From: Siphonodentalium dalli
Taxonomy: Eukaryota; Mollusca; Scaphopoda; Gadilida; Siphonodentaliidae
NCBI GenBank assembly: GCA_032622095.1
Contig: CP136061.1
Coordinates: 85,784,324-85,848,323 of the forward strand
Direction: 5' to 3'
Length of the DNA: 64,000 nt
Shown piece by piece: positions 47,093 to 59,605 of the stretch. A program made the position numbers and the translations under genes. Positions within the stretch are counted from its first letter, which is position 1. Each line of letters opens with the position of its first letter. The notes beneath the pieces were generated by a model. The model saw nothing but the letters and a program-made list of their open reading frames with translations. It was not told the DNA's origin and did no database searches.

Positions 47093-47384
47093 TTGTGTTG
47101 CAATTATTTTGAGGTTCAGCCCTATTTTCTCATAAATGCACTGGACTAGCACTCTGGTGGCTGATTGTACTTTCATTTTCGATTTCTCAATAAAAAGTAT
47201 ATTTAATCTTTGTTATGTTTCATACCTAGATGGGGAAGCCCGACGAATTCTGTTTAAAATGTATACATTTTGTTTCGGTTTTTGCTAATGACTTAAGTTT
47301 ATTAATTTCCCGGCTAAAAAATCGTAAGGATCCCAAATACAAGCACGTTACTTTTCTAGGAAATAAATAAGCGTATCGGCATGG

Positions 47385-47550
47385 GCGTAGCCAGCATTTT
47401 TAAAAGGCGGGTTCGAATATTAACTTGTGGGGCACCGGACCGAGGCGAAAAGCTCCGACCGCGGCGCGTGTGAAGGTGCAGGAGGGGTGTCACTTTCCCG
47501 CAGGTGGGGGTCCGAGGGGCCTCCCCCGGAATGTTTTTTTTAAATTGAAC
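47385..47550 (+). mobile_element. Fragment of a widespread GGGCGTAGCCAGCATTTT-type repeat
   Basis: GGGCGTAGCCAGCATTTTTA, GGTTCGAATATTA and GGGGGTCCGAGGGGCCTCCC resemble an interspersed repeat known to me from many marine invertebrate genomes. The island is GC-rich in AT-rich surroundings. Classification is uncertain. Confidence 0.55.
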
Positions 47551-47871
47551 CTATCGAGTGCGAATCTGGAGCATATTTGACGATTATTTGTGTAATATCT
47601 GCACGTATATTAGAGAGGTATAATACTGTTTTGGATTTGATATACCGATTATGTGAGAACATATGACATAGCTGTGTTTGTCTTCATACATGATCCAGTT
47701 TTATGTACTAATGTTGTCTCCATGTATGGGACCGTGACCGCGTGTAGTATCGACTCGGGTAATAAGGAACGATAACAAAACCCAACCATCCCCATATATC
47801 CCTTTGCGATATTATAAAGTTATTTTATGAAGGCCTACACTCAAAATTGTTAAGTTATTGGCTTAAGTGGG

Positions 47872-48058
47872 CCATATAATATATGGAATTGAACGATAGT
47901 CAATCACTAATTGCCACCATTATCGTTAGATCTATATGCATGTAGAACATGATATGTAAAGTTTGGAATGTTCTGCGTATTTAATTTCCTATACTATATA
48001 CATTAACAAACTGTATTTGACTTATTATATATACATGTAATCTATAACCCCCGACCTT
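47872..48058 (+). repeat. Direct repeat with 50331-50517, copy 1
   Basis: ATATGGAATTGAACGATAGT, CGTTAGATCTATATGC, GTAGAACATGATATGTAAAG and AACTGTATTTGACTTATT recur at 50331-50517 in the same orientation, about 2.46 kb away. Confidence 0.82.
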
Positions 48059-50330
48059 CTATATATACTTTCTGTGAAATTACGCATTTATGATCCAGAG
48101 TAACGTGCAGCTGCAAATAGTGGGCACATGCTTAAACAATATACGTTCTCTAAATTCGAATAATTATTTTAAAACCAATGTTTAGTTATCTTCATACTAT
48201 CTGCTTAATACCATACAATTTCTATTCGAGAATTGTACCATACGAAAACTGAAAAGAAAACCTGCAAACAGCCAATCATCACCTACCACCTTTCGCACGG
48301 CACAGCATCTCGATAAACAAAAACATCTACCTTACTCCTATTTAAATTCGCGGTACTATATTTCGCTTGGTTTTGAATTCGCGCAGTTTGAATTCGCGCA
48401 CCTAGCTGCGCGAATTCAAAACTGACAACAACATTTTCCTGAAAGATTTGGATTTATTATCAGAGATACTCAATTGAAATAGTTAAAGACAGCATTGGAA
48501 TAAACTCGAAAGAAGTAAAACCACAGACACATACCAGTCAGTTGGCTTCAGAAAAAGCAACACTTGGCTGAGGGTTGTGTTGGCATAAATAATTTAGTCT
48601 GTTTGGTCATGGTGTCACTACAAGCAGCGTTGACAACAGGGGGCGTACTTTCGTGCGCATTCGGCCAAGCACATGTATATTTCTTACAAGTATTTCAACA
48701 CCGTCGATGTTAGAATAATTTGTTGATTTGCATAATTATGAGTAATGATTTTTATGTTGGTCACCCGCATGTAATATATATCCGCATAAAACAGGTCTAG
48801 TTGCCTATATTCAGTCCAGCCTTCCGTAACTCATCAACATAATACATCTACTTTCCCCTGTGGTTCGCTGTAAACTCAGGAGTTGTACTATTTTTCGCTC
48901 AGTTTTAAATTTGCACACCGATGAGTGCGTGAAAAATAGCACTGCGCGAATTTAAAAACGTTTAAGGTATAAGTTTTACACTGAAAATAGGTACAAAAAA
49001 ATCCAACTGAGAACGCTCTTATAACCTAACACATTTGGTCGGCGAAAATTGTACGCTCTTTATAAGAGGCGATCATTGATTTTTTTTTGCCAGGCTGACA
49101 ATTAAATCCAAACGAGTTAAAACTTCATCTGTCGAAAGTCGGCATATGGCTATCAAAACCTCTCATCCATGGGATCTTGTGTCCGGTTTAATGTTTGTTG
49201 TGGTATGGAAAACAAACAGAGGATGGTTTTATGGTGTCAAATTTGACATTGCATCTTTAAGTTTGGCTTCTATATATATATATATATACGCACTTACCAG
49301 TGTCTCGTTTATAATAACACCGAATTAGTGCATGTGTCCACAAGCAACAACATAAACTCGAGATAAAATTCAAAACCTTTATTTGCGCTGTAGACTGCTA
49401 TCGGTATATAATTCCCCGTAAGTTTAATTCCAAAATATTATACACCGAATCTGATAATCTCGGTGATAAAATGTACGAAATTGGACAAATTGCACTTACT
49501 CGTTTGACTACGACTAATTACTTCATGCCGCCCAGTTTCTGTTAAAAATAAATATAATAGTTTTACCTAGTGAATTAATATGCGTTTGAGTGTGTATATT
49601 TCTAAAGAACATGCTTCGACATCTTTTAATTAGTCTGAGTGCTCCAAGCATGTGAAATCTATTAATGCAAATTTTCTAATAAATGTCAGTGTAATTATAC
49701 TGCCATTATAATAATAGTGAACAAAGCTCAACGCAGATGAAGGTGCAGTTTTAACATGTTCTTGATGTTTGTCAGGCAAGACAAAATTACAATGATCGTA
49801 CCTGATAAAAATTGTCCATGATTTCGTTTCCCAAAAGCAGTGGACGATAAAGAGCTTCTCAATTAGGTTTCGTTCATTACGTTGGCAAGTTTGCATGGAA
49901 TTGTTTTCATGCATTTTCTCAGAATATGCCAGAATATGAACGGTAACATACGTATAAATAGCATGTTTACCAAAGCTAACGACATGTGGAGTAACAGTTT
50001 GGTAGTTCCACATGTAACGGTGCTGTTAACACATTGCTTCAAAATAACTGTATGATTTATTCTTTCGAGATAAGTGCATGATATTTACTACCAGTGGAAC
50101 TATATAGTGTTTACTTCTCTTACTAGCTGTGGTATAGATGCATTGTATAAGCATTTATACAATCTGTTTCTGGAACATTGTATAGCTTTCTGCACCGAAA
50201 TTCCTGCAAATGAATGCCTGGCAAATTTGCGAGTGTATGAACGTACCCTTATGCTCGTTTGTTCTCGGTTGTTCTCCGGAAGCGTGACCACACGACCCAG
50301 GTTGTCCCATATTTTGAGTAAATATGTTTA
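48059..50330. other. Spacer, no supported gene
   Basis: It contains a GAATTCGCGCAGTTTGAATTCGCG hairpin near 48373-48424 and a short (TA)n run near 49270. The minus-strand frame 50013-49630 (127 codons) and the plus frame 50074-50376 have no recognised domain or splice support. Confidence 0.5.
48373..48424. repeat. Inverted repeat of GAATTCGCGCA / TGCGCGAATTC
   Basis: TTTTGAATTCGCGCAG is followed by another TTTGAATTCGCGCAC and then inverted GCTGCGCGAATTCAAAAC. A weaker relative (TTTTAAATTTGCACAC...GTGCGTGAAAAATAGC) is near 48903. Confidence 0.75.
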
Positions 50331-50517
50331 TATTATATATGGAATTGAACGACAGTCAATCACTCATTGCATATAGCCCATTCGTTAGATCTATACGCTT
50401 GTAGAACATGATATGTAAAGCTTGGAATGTCCTGCGTATTTATTTTCCAATAATATATACATGAATGAACTGTATTTGACTTATTCTATATAAATGTAAT
50501 ATATAACCCGCGACCTA
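50331..50517 (+). repeat. Direct repeat with 47872-48058, copy 2
   Basis: Second copy of the 187-bp unit. A 3' sequence ATATAACCCGCGACCT is also shared. Confidence 0.82.
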
Positions 50518-52890
50518 TAACAAGCCAACTGGATTTTTTATCAAAGTTGGGGAGACAAATCCCCATCGCCACGTCCCGCTAATGGACACTCGGGGTACTG
50601 AACCCTCGGACTGTCCCACACCGGAGTATCGTACCCTTGAACCATCGGACTATTGAATCATCGGACCACTGAACCCTTTGACCATTGAACTCTGGGAGTG
50701 GATCGGTCTAGCGCTGTATGGCCTGTAATCGAACCATCTGTTCCCACCCTGGCGCTATATCGGATCTATCGAAAAGTTACTGGGTATATACAGTCCGACA
50801 CAACAATGTTTTAATTAACATCCCATCCACCAACAGTAATGTGCTCCTTATTGGTTGATAGGAGTGGGACTTCAACTACAACCCTGTATTGGGGGGGACT
50901 TCATGTCAAGAAACTATGTTCGAACCCTCGCAATGCAAGCATCGTCCTCGATATACCACGTGACCACCCTATATATACATGTACATGTAGTGTTGCATAC
51001 ACTGTGTCTGTTCGTTCATAATTGGCAATGATTGACAAGTTTGACATGCACACATTCATACAGCGTCACTTTAAAGAAACTGAACACAATGCTGTCCACT
51101 TTAGACTAGCAACGTCATATCGCGACCTGAGTTCCAATCTGTTCTAAGTGCATTTTTTATGATTTTGAGTAAATCGATTTTCAAAGTTTGAATTGCCGTC
51201 ACAAATGAAATGCATTTTTTACAGTGGAAAATGTCACATCTTTGGATTTCTTAATGTCTTAGCTATTCAATTTTATCAAGACATAAGCGCATAAGTCTGT
51301 TATATCTCTTAAGGTTTTGAGAAATGTAGACCTAGGGTGTGAAATTTAGCACTTAGAGCAAAATAGAACTAAATATTTGTTGTCGAACACGCAAATGACA
51401 GTTCAGACCTTAACACTATTTTATGGCCAGGTTGTCCTATGTTCCGAAAAATATGTCATTTTGGAACTTAGGACAACTAAGAGTTAAACTATACACTCTA
51501 TTCACCAGAATAACAAATTGATTTCCGACACTTCTGGAAGCCGCATTTGTTCCAAGTACACTACTTTGGTCATGTTGGTTTACAGTATGATGCATTTAAA
51601 TGTGCACACATCGTGCAGACCATAATAATGTATTGCGTCAACATTGGTAAGAAATTAGTTCACGTATACTCATCAAAGTTTTGTAATCTACCAGATGAAC
51701 GGAGCTGTCCTACCTGCGTATTGGAAATTAGCAATATATATAATTGCCAGGTTTAATATGAACTCAATTGATCACCCCATTCATTAAAGTTGGTCTTTTG
51801 AAACACTCATTTCAGCTGCTACGCTAATATCTGGATACCATCAATGTGTTCATCATTTAACACCATATTAGTAGCTTCTCCCATACCCTGCTAAGAAGAT
51901 GCATATGGTATAGTGTTAGAAATAGGGGTAGGCCTATGGCCGGATCACTGTTGAAGATCCAACTCATGCGCTTGAACTTGTACAATTGGGTGGTTTAAGA
52001 ACACTATATATTGTATTTCATTTCATTTTTAATATAATTTTGTGACAACACCTAGATTTAAATTCAAATTGCCATCAAGTAAAAACTCACTCACGATGCT
52101 TTTGGGAGCAACTGAACACACCAAAAGCAAATTTCCAGTACATTACTGTGAATATGCCTGTAGCCTGCATGTAGGCTGTACAGTCGTCGATGTTTGATTT
52201 TTTGTATTTCTGAAGTAACCACGTGTACAGGCCATCTAAACAGTGACTGAGTTCTTAATAAATACAAATTTGAATACATCCATTCTCTATATTACGTGTA
52301 TTATTACGGTAAGTGGACTAATTAATTCAAAAATATTTAGCACTCAATTATCATTGTTTAGAAGGCCTGTGAAATAAACTAACACGTTTTCCCCACATTG
52401 ACGTCAGTATTTCCTCATTTGGTTGCGATCTGACGAATGCAATAGCTGCTATTCACAAGAAAAGCACTGCGTGTACAAAACTTTAATCATATTCTGGTGC
52501 CAAATTACATGCAAAGTACTCGAAAACGTGAGTGTTTCATCGAAGCATCTTTATAACATTCGGAGGAATTCGATGTTTACATTCGCGCATTGGGGGAAAT
52601 ACGTACGTCTTCACGAACTGACGTCATTTCCGAAGTTCTCCGAAAGATGCCGACTATTCTTAGCAAAGAGGAGGGCTTAAGCTATGATTGACGTCGCGAG
52701 CAAAATTAGCAACCGCTTCGTCTGCGCTGTTATTTCTTCGAACACTCTGGAGTACATTTGACCAGATTTAGCGTGGTTAATAAACAGATATCGGGTGATC
52801 TTAATTATTACTACCTGCACTTTAATCGAAATTCTCTATTAAATGTCAATGTGGTTTCCCATAGAGATCATCAACGATGTCTATGCGCAA
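50518..52890. other. Spacer, no supported gene
   Basis: A short direct repeat of ATCGGACTATTGAATC-like sentences is seen near 50640-50690, a hairpin at 51429-51478 and TGACGTCA words near 52400 and 52620. Open frames are short and unrecognised. Confidence 0.5.
51429..51478. repeat. Hairpin GTTGTCCTATGTTCCGAAAA / TTTTGGAACTTAGGACAAC
   Basis: Nearly perfect 19-20 bp arms around a 7-nt loop (TATGTCA). No related copy was noticed in the window. Confidence 0.8.
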
Positions 52891-55800
52891 GGGACCCCCG
52901 CAAATCTTTTCTGTTGGTATTCCATTTGTTGGCTTATTAAATATGCACATATGCTTAAGATACAGTTGCGCGCAAAGCGCGCTCCTCTAGGTCGGGTTTT
53001 GGATCCCAGTTAATGAAAATATCATTGAAATAATCGGTTTACCCCAATAAACATCCATCTAGTCAATACACATGTTTTTGGAGCAGAATTAGGCAGTCCA
53101 TATTGGACGCCATCATGGAATTTATTTTTTTTGGTTTAATGTTCACACATATTTATTAGTTATGTGAATGGAGTACTCATTAAACCTCACATCCTTATAT
53201 TGGTTACAGCAATGCCCAAAGTAATTGACCACTTAACCACATCAGAATAATTGGTAATTTTTCAGGATTTAAAATCCTGAAAAATGACCAATAATTCTGC
53301 TGTGGTTAAGTGGTCAATTACTTTGGACATTACTGTATGAGGATTGAGTTATCATTAAAGATCACATGCCCAAAGTAATTGACCACTTGACCACAGCAGA
53401 ATTATGGGTAATTATTCAGCATTTAAAATCCTGACAAATCACCCATTATTCTGCTGTGGTTAAGTGGTCAATTACTTTGAACATTGCTGTATGAGGATTG
53501 AGTTATCATTAAACCTCAAATCTTTATATTGGTTACAGTAATGCCCAAGTAATTCACCACTTAACCACAGCATAATTATGGGTAATTTTGAGGATTTAAA
53601 ATCCTGAAAAAATACCCATAATTCTGTTGTGGTTAAGTGATCAATTACTTTGGACATTACTGTATGTAGATGGAGTTAAACCTCACACCAGTGTGTTGGG
53701 GATTTGGACCTTGACTTGGGACCGTTGGTTTTTAACGCAACAAATGCGCGTACACCTTATACACAAATTTCTTATGTAGCACAGAGTTTTTCTTGGATAA
53801 GATGAGTTTGAAGCCTGCTTACATTTCGAAATGTTGTCAGTTTTGTATTGTCTGCAGCGGAACTCGGCGTGTTGAAGCAAATGTTACAAGAGATAAAATG
53901 TGTACGTAACGAGACTATAATACTATTGAAAAAATAAATTGAGGGAGGGGTGGGCGATACAGGGAACTAAGGGTTGAACCGATATAAATTTGTAGAGCGA
54001 TAGCGACCAATGTTGACATATTATGCATCTCAACTCAACTGTTGCAACAAGGCTATAAAATAGGGGGGGGGGTGGTCAGAATCTTAGTCATCTCTATATA
54101 GTGTCAGAATAGTAATTTATGGACTCCTATAGTGGTACGGGATAAGATGTTTGGTTGTTTATATGGACTCGGAGAAAAGGGGTTCGTACCGATGAACTGA
54201 CATAAATTAGTGGCCATGTAATGCATCGCGACTGTACTAAAGCAGCAATGATATAAAATTGGGAAGGGCGGGTCTGAAATTATCTCTATCTCTATACAGG
54301 TAGATGGCACCAGGATTATATAGAAAGGAATAGCAATTGATATATGGTATACTATAGTAATACCATAAACATATAAGTACCGTACAAGTATCACGCAATA
54401 AAATATTACGTAACGTGACTATAGCGATGAAAAAAATAAATAAATTGGAGTGGGATTAGAGGTTGGGTTGGTTTTATGAGGATAATTGGATATGGAATTC
54501 ATACCGATGAAACGATACGAATTAGTAGAGCGATAAAGACCAATGTTGACACTTAGTCAGGCTACGCAGGGGAAAATAGGGGTTGATACGATAGACCGAA
54601 ATAAATTTGTCGGGTGATAATGACCAATGTTGACGTATAAAGTAACGCGACTGTACTGTCACACAATTATCAGGTAGAACCGATCAAATATGGACTCTGG
54701 TGCCCAACAGCTCAGAAAACATTTGCAGGCCCCTAATATTTACTTAAATTAAAATGGGATCTGCCATACAATTACAAATCGATTTATGTCGATAAATCTC
54801 TTATTTTTCAAAATTTTATGCTGGGACTTGGTGTGTCTGTGTGGGATAATTATATATTCCTAAAATGACAGGTTACAGTACGTAATTATGTTTTAGATGG
54901 AATTTTTTTTTCTTTTTTCGATGATAACATTTAAATTAACATGGCATTTGCCATTAAAATCGATTTATGTCGATAAAACTGTCAATTTTCAAATTTTGAG
55001 CTGAGACTTCGAGCTAAGGTGTATTTAGATAGAATTATCAAAATAATTTGACCGATTAGTGTGCATTTTGAGAGAATCGAGTGGAGAAATATTGGTGATA
55101 TTTTCACAAAAACACGCCGATTCGGCAATGACTGTACTTGCACTGTTGCAGACGAGCGCTCGTTAATATTCATGCCAAGAAATGCAGGCGTTAAACTCAT
55201 CTTTTTGGAAGGTTAATTCAACATTTATATATCAGAATAATCCTTCCAAAACACCTTCCAAGATATCAAAGAAAGTTTTAATAGCTTAGAAGACTGAACA
55301 GCCGAAATGAATTAATTAATAATCGCCATTGGCGGCTATGCTTCGCAGTGACAGTTGGCAATTATCGCAATACGATAGGGGAACACTTTGACGTTCGTAC
55401 TCATATTTCACCAATTTTTTGTACCTGGCTTGCTTATCCTAAGTTTCAAGGGAAAATGGCTAATTTTACTCTATTTGTCGTTATATACATATTATACATA
55501 TTTATCACCCCATTTATTATTCATTTTCATAAAAATAAAATAAAAAAAGCCGAAGATGACATGTTTAAACTGTTTGAAGCAAGAATTTGGCGATAAGTTG
55601 TTATCAGAGTACGTTATACTTGTGATAGTTACGTTACGCACACGGTGTTCCCATATCCTATTGTGATAATCGCTTAACCCTTCGGTTTTCAACGGCATTT
55701 CAATTGGTTGAAATTGAAATTTCTCTAGTTCCAGCTCAACAGGAATCTAGTTACCCAATTGGTAGAAATACTTTAGCAGTAATTCTTAGTGTTATAAGTT

Positions 55801-56027
55801 ATAACTCTAATTTTATTGACGATACGAGCTCAACATCATAATATGTCACTGTTTATGGCGGTGTTATCCAAACGTGTGCTTTGATAATGATTATAATTTT
55901 ATTTTGCGATCAAACGTCAGTGCATCTCAGCAGAAATGCATAGGCACTAGTTCAATTCAGCAGAAACGCATAAGTCCTACTATTATAGACACCCACTGGA
56001 CGCGCTTCGCGCGTCGGTCAGTGGGTG
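52891..56027 (-). repeat. Right copy of the ~3.1-kb inverted duplication
   Basis: Reverse complement of 16646-19981, beginning GGGACCCCCGCAAATC and ending with CGCGTCGGTCAGTGGGTG at 56027. Its terminal hairpin is better preserved than in the left copy (GACGCGC-GAA-GCGCGTC inside CACCCACTG/CAGTGGGTG). The small frame 55698-55492 matches the one at 16977 nearly residue for residue. Differences are scattered substitutions and small indels. No recognised gene. Confidence 0.88.
53205..53663. mobile_element. Three tandem palindromic MITEs, inverted set
   Basis: Copies at about 53205-53337, 53366-53491 and 53534-53663 mirror those at 19189-19669, with the same spacers in reverse. The middle copy has lost its first few bases. 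Confidence 0.85.
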
Positions 56028-56235
56028 AAAAAATTAATTAAAACAATTTAAAATTAAAAAAATAAAAATAAAAAAACAATTAAATTATAAAAAAACAATT
56101 AAATTAAATTAAATTTAAAAAAAATTAAATAAATATTAAAAAATTCAAAAAAACATTAATTAAATTCAAAAAACAATAAATTAATATTAAAAAAAAAAAA
56201 AAAAAAAAAAATATTAAAAAAATAAAACAAAAACT
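56028..56235. repeat. A/T-only low-complexity tract
   Basis: Around 200 bp of AAATTAAAAAAT-type sequence with a long A run near 56190-56210. It abuts the terminal hairpin of the inverted duplication. Confidence 0.9.
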
Positions 56236-56377
56236 AGAGGTCAGATTCCATGGAATCAGATATACTTCCATGGTATTCCATCCCATCCCATGTGAGCGTT
56301 ATGCGTATATGTGTGTTCCTCTTCATGTGAATGCATATTGGTGCCTTACGATCCAATGGTGGACTTGCATTGACATT

Positions 56378-56830
56378 TCTTAATTTAATATATATTTTGG
56401 TACTTCTGTCTGTCTGTTTGTTTGTCTGTCAGCTATGGCCGGGATAACTGCTGGACGGATTTTGACGAAATATGATAAATGTGGGTACTTTTGTCCAGGG
56501 AGTGTTTTGGACGGGTCGAATCGTGACCCTCGGCCTGACATTTGTCTTCAAAAAGGACAATCGAAGATCAAATCGGGTAAAACACGGATTTCCACGAAAT
56601 TCGATACCTATGGGTACTTTTGTTCGGGGAGTCTTTTTGGCGGGTCAAGTCGTGACCCCGACCTGGCATTGACCTTCGAAATGGTCAGTTCAAGGTCAAA
56701 TCGAGTAAAACGATCGGATTTCGACGAATTTTGATACCTAGGAAAACTTTTGTCCGGGGAGTGTTTTGGACAGGTCAAATCGTGACAATAGGTTACTTTT
56801 ACAGTAGAACGGACATACCTATATAGTATA
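56378..56830 (+). mobile_element. Helitron fragment with ~115-bp internal repeats
   Basis: ATATATATTTTGGTACTTCT followed by TGTCTG repeats resembles the Helitron 5' end at 62652, and AGCTATGGCCGGGATAACTG is shared with 62701. About three units of GGATTTCGACGAA, GGGTACTTTTGTCCGGGGAG, TTTTGGACGGGTCAAATCGT follow. No 3' hairpin or CTAG is seen. Confidence 0.72.
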
Positions 56831-56849
56831 TCGGTGAGCATATTCATGC

Positions 56850-59604
56850 ATTTGCCTTGCTTCTTGCTAAGTCCGTTTGAATTTGCGTCATGAAAAGAGG
56901 GTTTGAATTTGAGTAATATATATCACCCGTCACAACGTTATACGCTACCAGGGTTAAACCGTTCAATATAAATCATTAAAAAGTGTACTAATCTTGCGTT
57001 TAGATACTACTTATCACATCCACTCATCGAAAAGTTTTTATCTCAATATATGATTTTCGGAGTAATTTTCCCCATTTGATCTTCGGTGGAATTTTCCAAA
57101 TCTGAACCCACCCGACACAAACACTCCCTTGAGCAGGTTGCGTTTATATTAGAGAGGTCAAATGTTAGAGGCATACCTACAGTATACCGGCTTATGTACC
57201 ACCGCATTAAACTCGCTCCTACATCAGCCCGTTTGGATTTGGGCTAAAAACCGGCTAGTGATAGACTACATAAGTATACATATTTATTATATATAGCGTT
57301 GTCACGAGTAAACCGTTCCATCTGAAAATTAGAAAAACGCCCTCTGGATGCGTACCGTACTACATGTATGTGGATATACGATAAAACCTTTATCACAGTT
57401 ACTGCCATAATTTACAGTACCAAAAAGAAGGTTTTAATTTATAAACCTGTATCCTAATATAAAGACTCGAGTTATAAAATAATTACCAAATGGCCGACAA
57501 ACATATCTCAAATAAAAGCACTAAACACATATACATAGTCATATATACACGTATTTAGACGGATAATGCTATTGAAAAGTGTCACAAATTTACCGAAATT
57601 ACATATATCGGGATGGATGAACCTGACTTATTCGAATGTAGTTTAGGTAGAGTTACACGTTATAATTATGTTCTCCTTGTGGTATGCATATACGACAGTC
57701 CATTTCTGAGCCTGAAGCTGAATAAAGTTTTTACACTTGAGGTAGTCTGTCCATGGTGACTGGTGAGCAACGGCTCTACAATCTAAATTTATATTTTTAC
57801 GAATATTTTGATCACCAAAATGGGACATAGGCGAATGTATTTTATTTGAAGTTCTATCATGCTCGCGAACGTTCTAGAAAGATCACAAAAACGTCGCTAT
57901 ACATTTGTATCAGGCGTCAAGAATTAAATATAATTCAGAAACATATTCATTGAGGATAAACAATTAATGCTGTGAATGCACGATATGTCGATACAAACGT
58001 TTATACCAATTGTACGGATTATCTATTATCGCGAACCTTTTCACTGCTCGTATGAGATTGTATAAATTTTGGGTTCAAAGTGACTTAGTCGGACAGGTGC
58101 GTAACACCCTGTACCATCAGAAGTAGGCCAGCCATGGCGAAGGCAATTCTATTTTAAAGAGCGCGGATTTGGGATAACTGCATTGTGTGAGAACGTAATT
58201 GATTCGCGTACATCTATATGCATTTCAGTATGTTGCTTTCCCGAGTAATGGTGCCTTTTCTGTGCGCATATATAGCACCAAAGTGAACATACGCCTTCTC
58301 ACCAGCAAAATGATAAATAGCCGATGTGTTGAAATGGTGGTATACCAGAAACATATATAGCATGTCGAGCTTGTAAACTAGACGGATATTCTTCTGAATA
58401 TACGGGTATGAATGCGCGTATTTTACCATTTAATATGTTATTACAAGTCTTCGCAGTTATGCATAAGTTCATAATACCAAGTTAACAATCGTTATTCACA
58501 CACAAATATAAATATGTCGTATAACGTAATTATGGTACGTTGAACGATCACCCATTTCGCAACAGCGAAATAGCGTATGATGACATTAAGCTCTCTTTGC
58601 TCGCGGGCCTATATCGCGATTTCCCCAACAGTTTAAGGTGTTTTATTTCACTAATAGATATGGTAGCATTCTGGGAATGATATATACATGGCAGCTTATA
58701 CCTACACATTCCATATACAATTCGCTTAATTTTGGTGTGATTCATATTCTTGAATACACGCAGGTGGTGAATTAGTCGGCGCTTTAAGACATGTTTGTGT
58801 ATATTTTCCGATTAGCGGACGTACGTACGACGTCGTTGTCGGACTACTCCTAACTTATAACACTTTGCATTACGTCTCGTCCAATTAATGCGAAATATGC
58901 AATCAACGATCTTAACAAACGGGCAATAAAGTCATACATTTTCACTCGTGCCACATACAGATGATAAAGAGACAGTTTTTAATTGGTCAGATCTAAATTC
59001 AACAAACGTATGCTATATACCAGATGGGAATTTAATACCAAACCTTAGATAGTTACGTTCGGAAATTATGATACCAAAATTAGCGACTTAGGGGCGACAA
59101 GGTTGGGGTGTCGGACGGGACACGCTGACTCCCATTCATTTAATTTGAATATATCTTATATTAAAATGGTTTACGGGCGCGTGAACGGATAGAAAATAGT
59201 TTCAATTCAATTGAGAACTGCAAGCGAAAGTCCGCGCATCAGACGGATTGTGCTTTCTGAAAACGTGGTCCATGCGGAGAAGTGTTATAACATTATACGA
59301 CGGACACCACAGTTCTGTTAATTCTCAAGTGTCAAAGTCGAGAATTTTTTTTGTAAAAAATGGGCGTTTTAAAAAAAGTGAAAACAAAACGAACTACTAT
59401 TCTAAAACTAATGAATTTAGAGCGTTTTTTTGACTCAAAATATGTCAATTGTAAGCCGCATCGTGATAAAACTGCAGAATTACGGCCGATTGACAAGACA
59501 GACAGCCGACATTGTTTTGAGTGATTACCCATTAGCCAATATAACAATTAACGCAGTGCGCCGAACAGGAATGGCTGTTGAAATATATCATCAGTGGTCA
59601 TTGG
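56850..59604. other. Spacer, no supported gene
   Basis: No repeat or coding region is clearly recognisable. Minus-strand frames at 57643-57828, 58214-58429 and 58548-58745 were inspected and show no domain. Confidence 0.45.
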
Positions 59605-59605
59605 T

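Larger units (their letters stand above)
43867..47148. mobile_element. Candidate TIR element holding a 2.3-kb palindrome and a CXC gene remnant
   Basis: TAGTCCAGTGCATTTATG at 43867-43884 has its reverse complement CATAAATGCACTGGACTA at 47131-47148. An imperfect third copy, CATAAATGCACTGAACTA, lies at 46170-46187. The CCTCAAAATAATTGCAACAC block follows each end inward. Between the first and third copies the sequence is a long palindrome. Between the third and second lies the pseudogene. Possible readings are a composite DNA transposon or two nested relatives. The TSD is not convincing (GCA at most). Confidence 0.65.

Noticed and set aside
49630-50013. 127-codon minus-strand frame as a gene
   Set aside because: No recognisable domain, no splice or composition support; length is within chance for this window size.
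16646-56027. Polinton/Maverick or other giant element carrying its own polymerase, integrase or capsid
   Set aside because: None of these proteins could be recognised among the frames between the inverted copies; kept only as an alternative geometry.
57643-57828. Minus-strand frame with CRAVAHQSPWTDYLKCKNF as an exon
   Set aside because: The peptide looks protein-like, but no consistent acceptor/donor pair or known family could be assigned.
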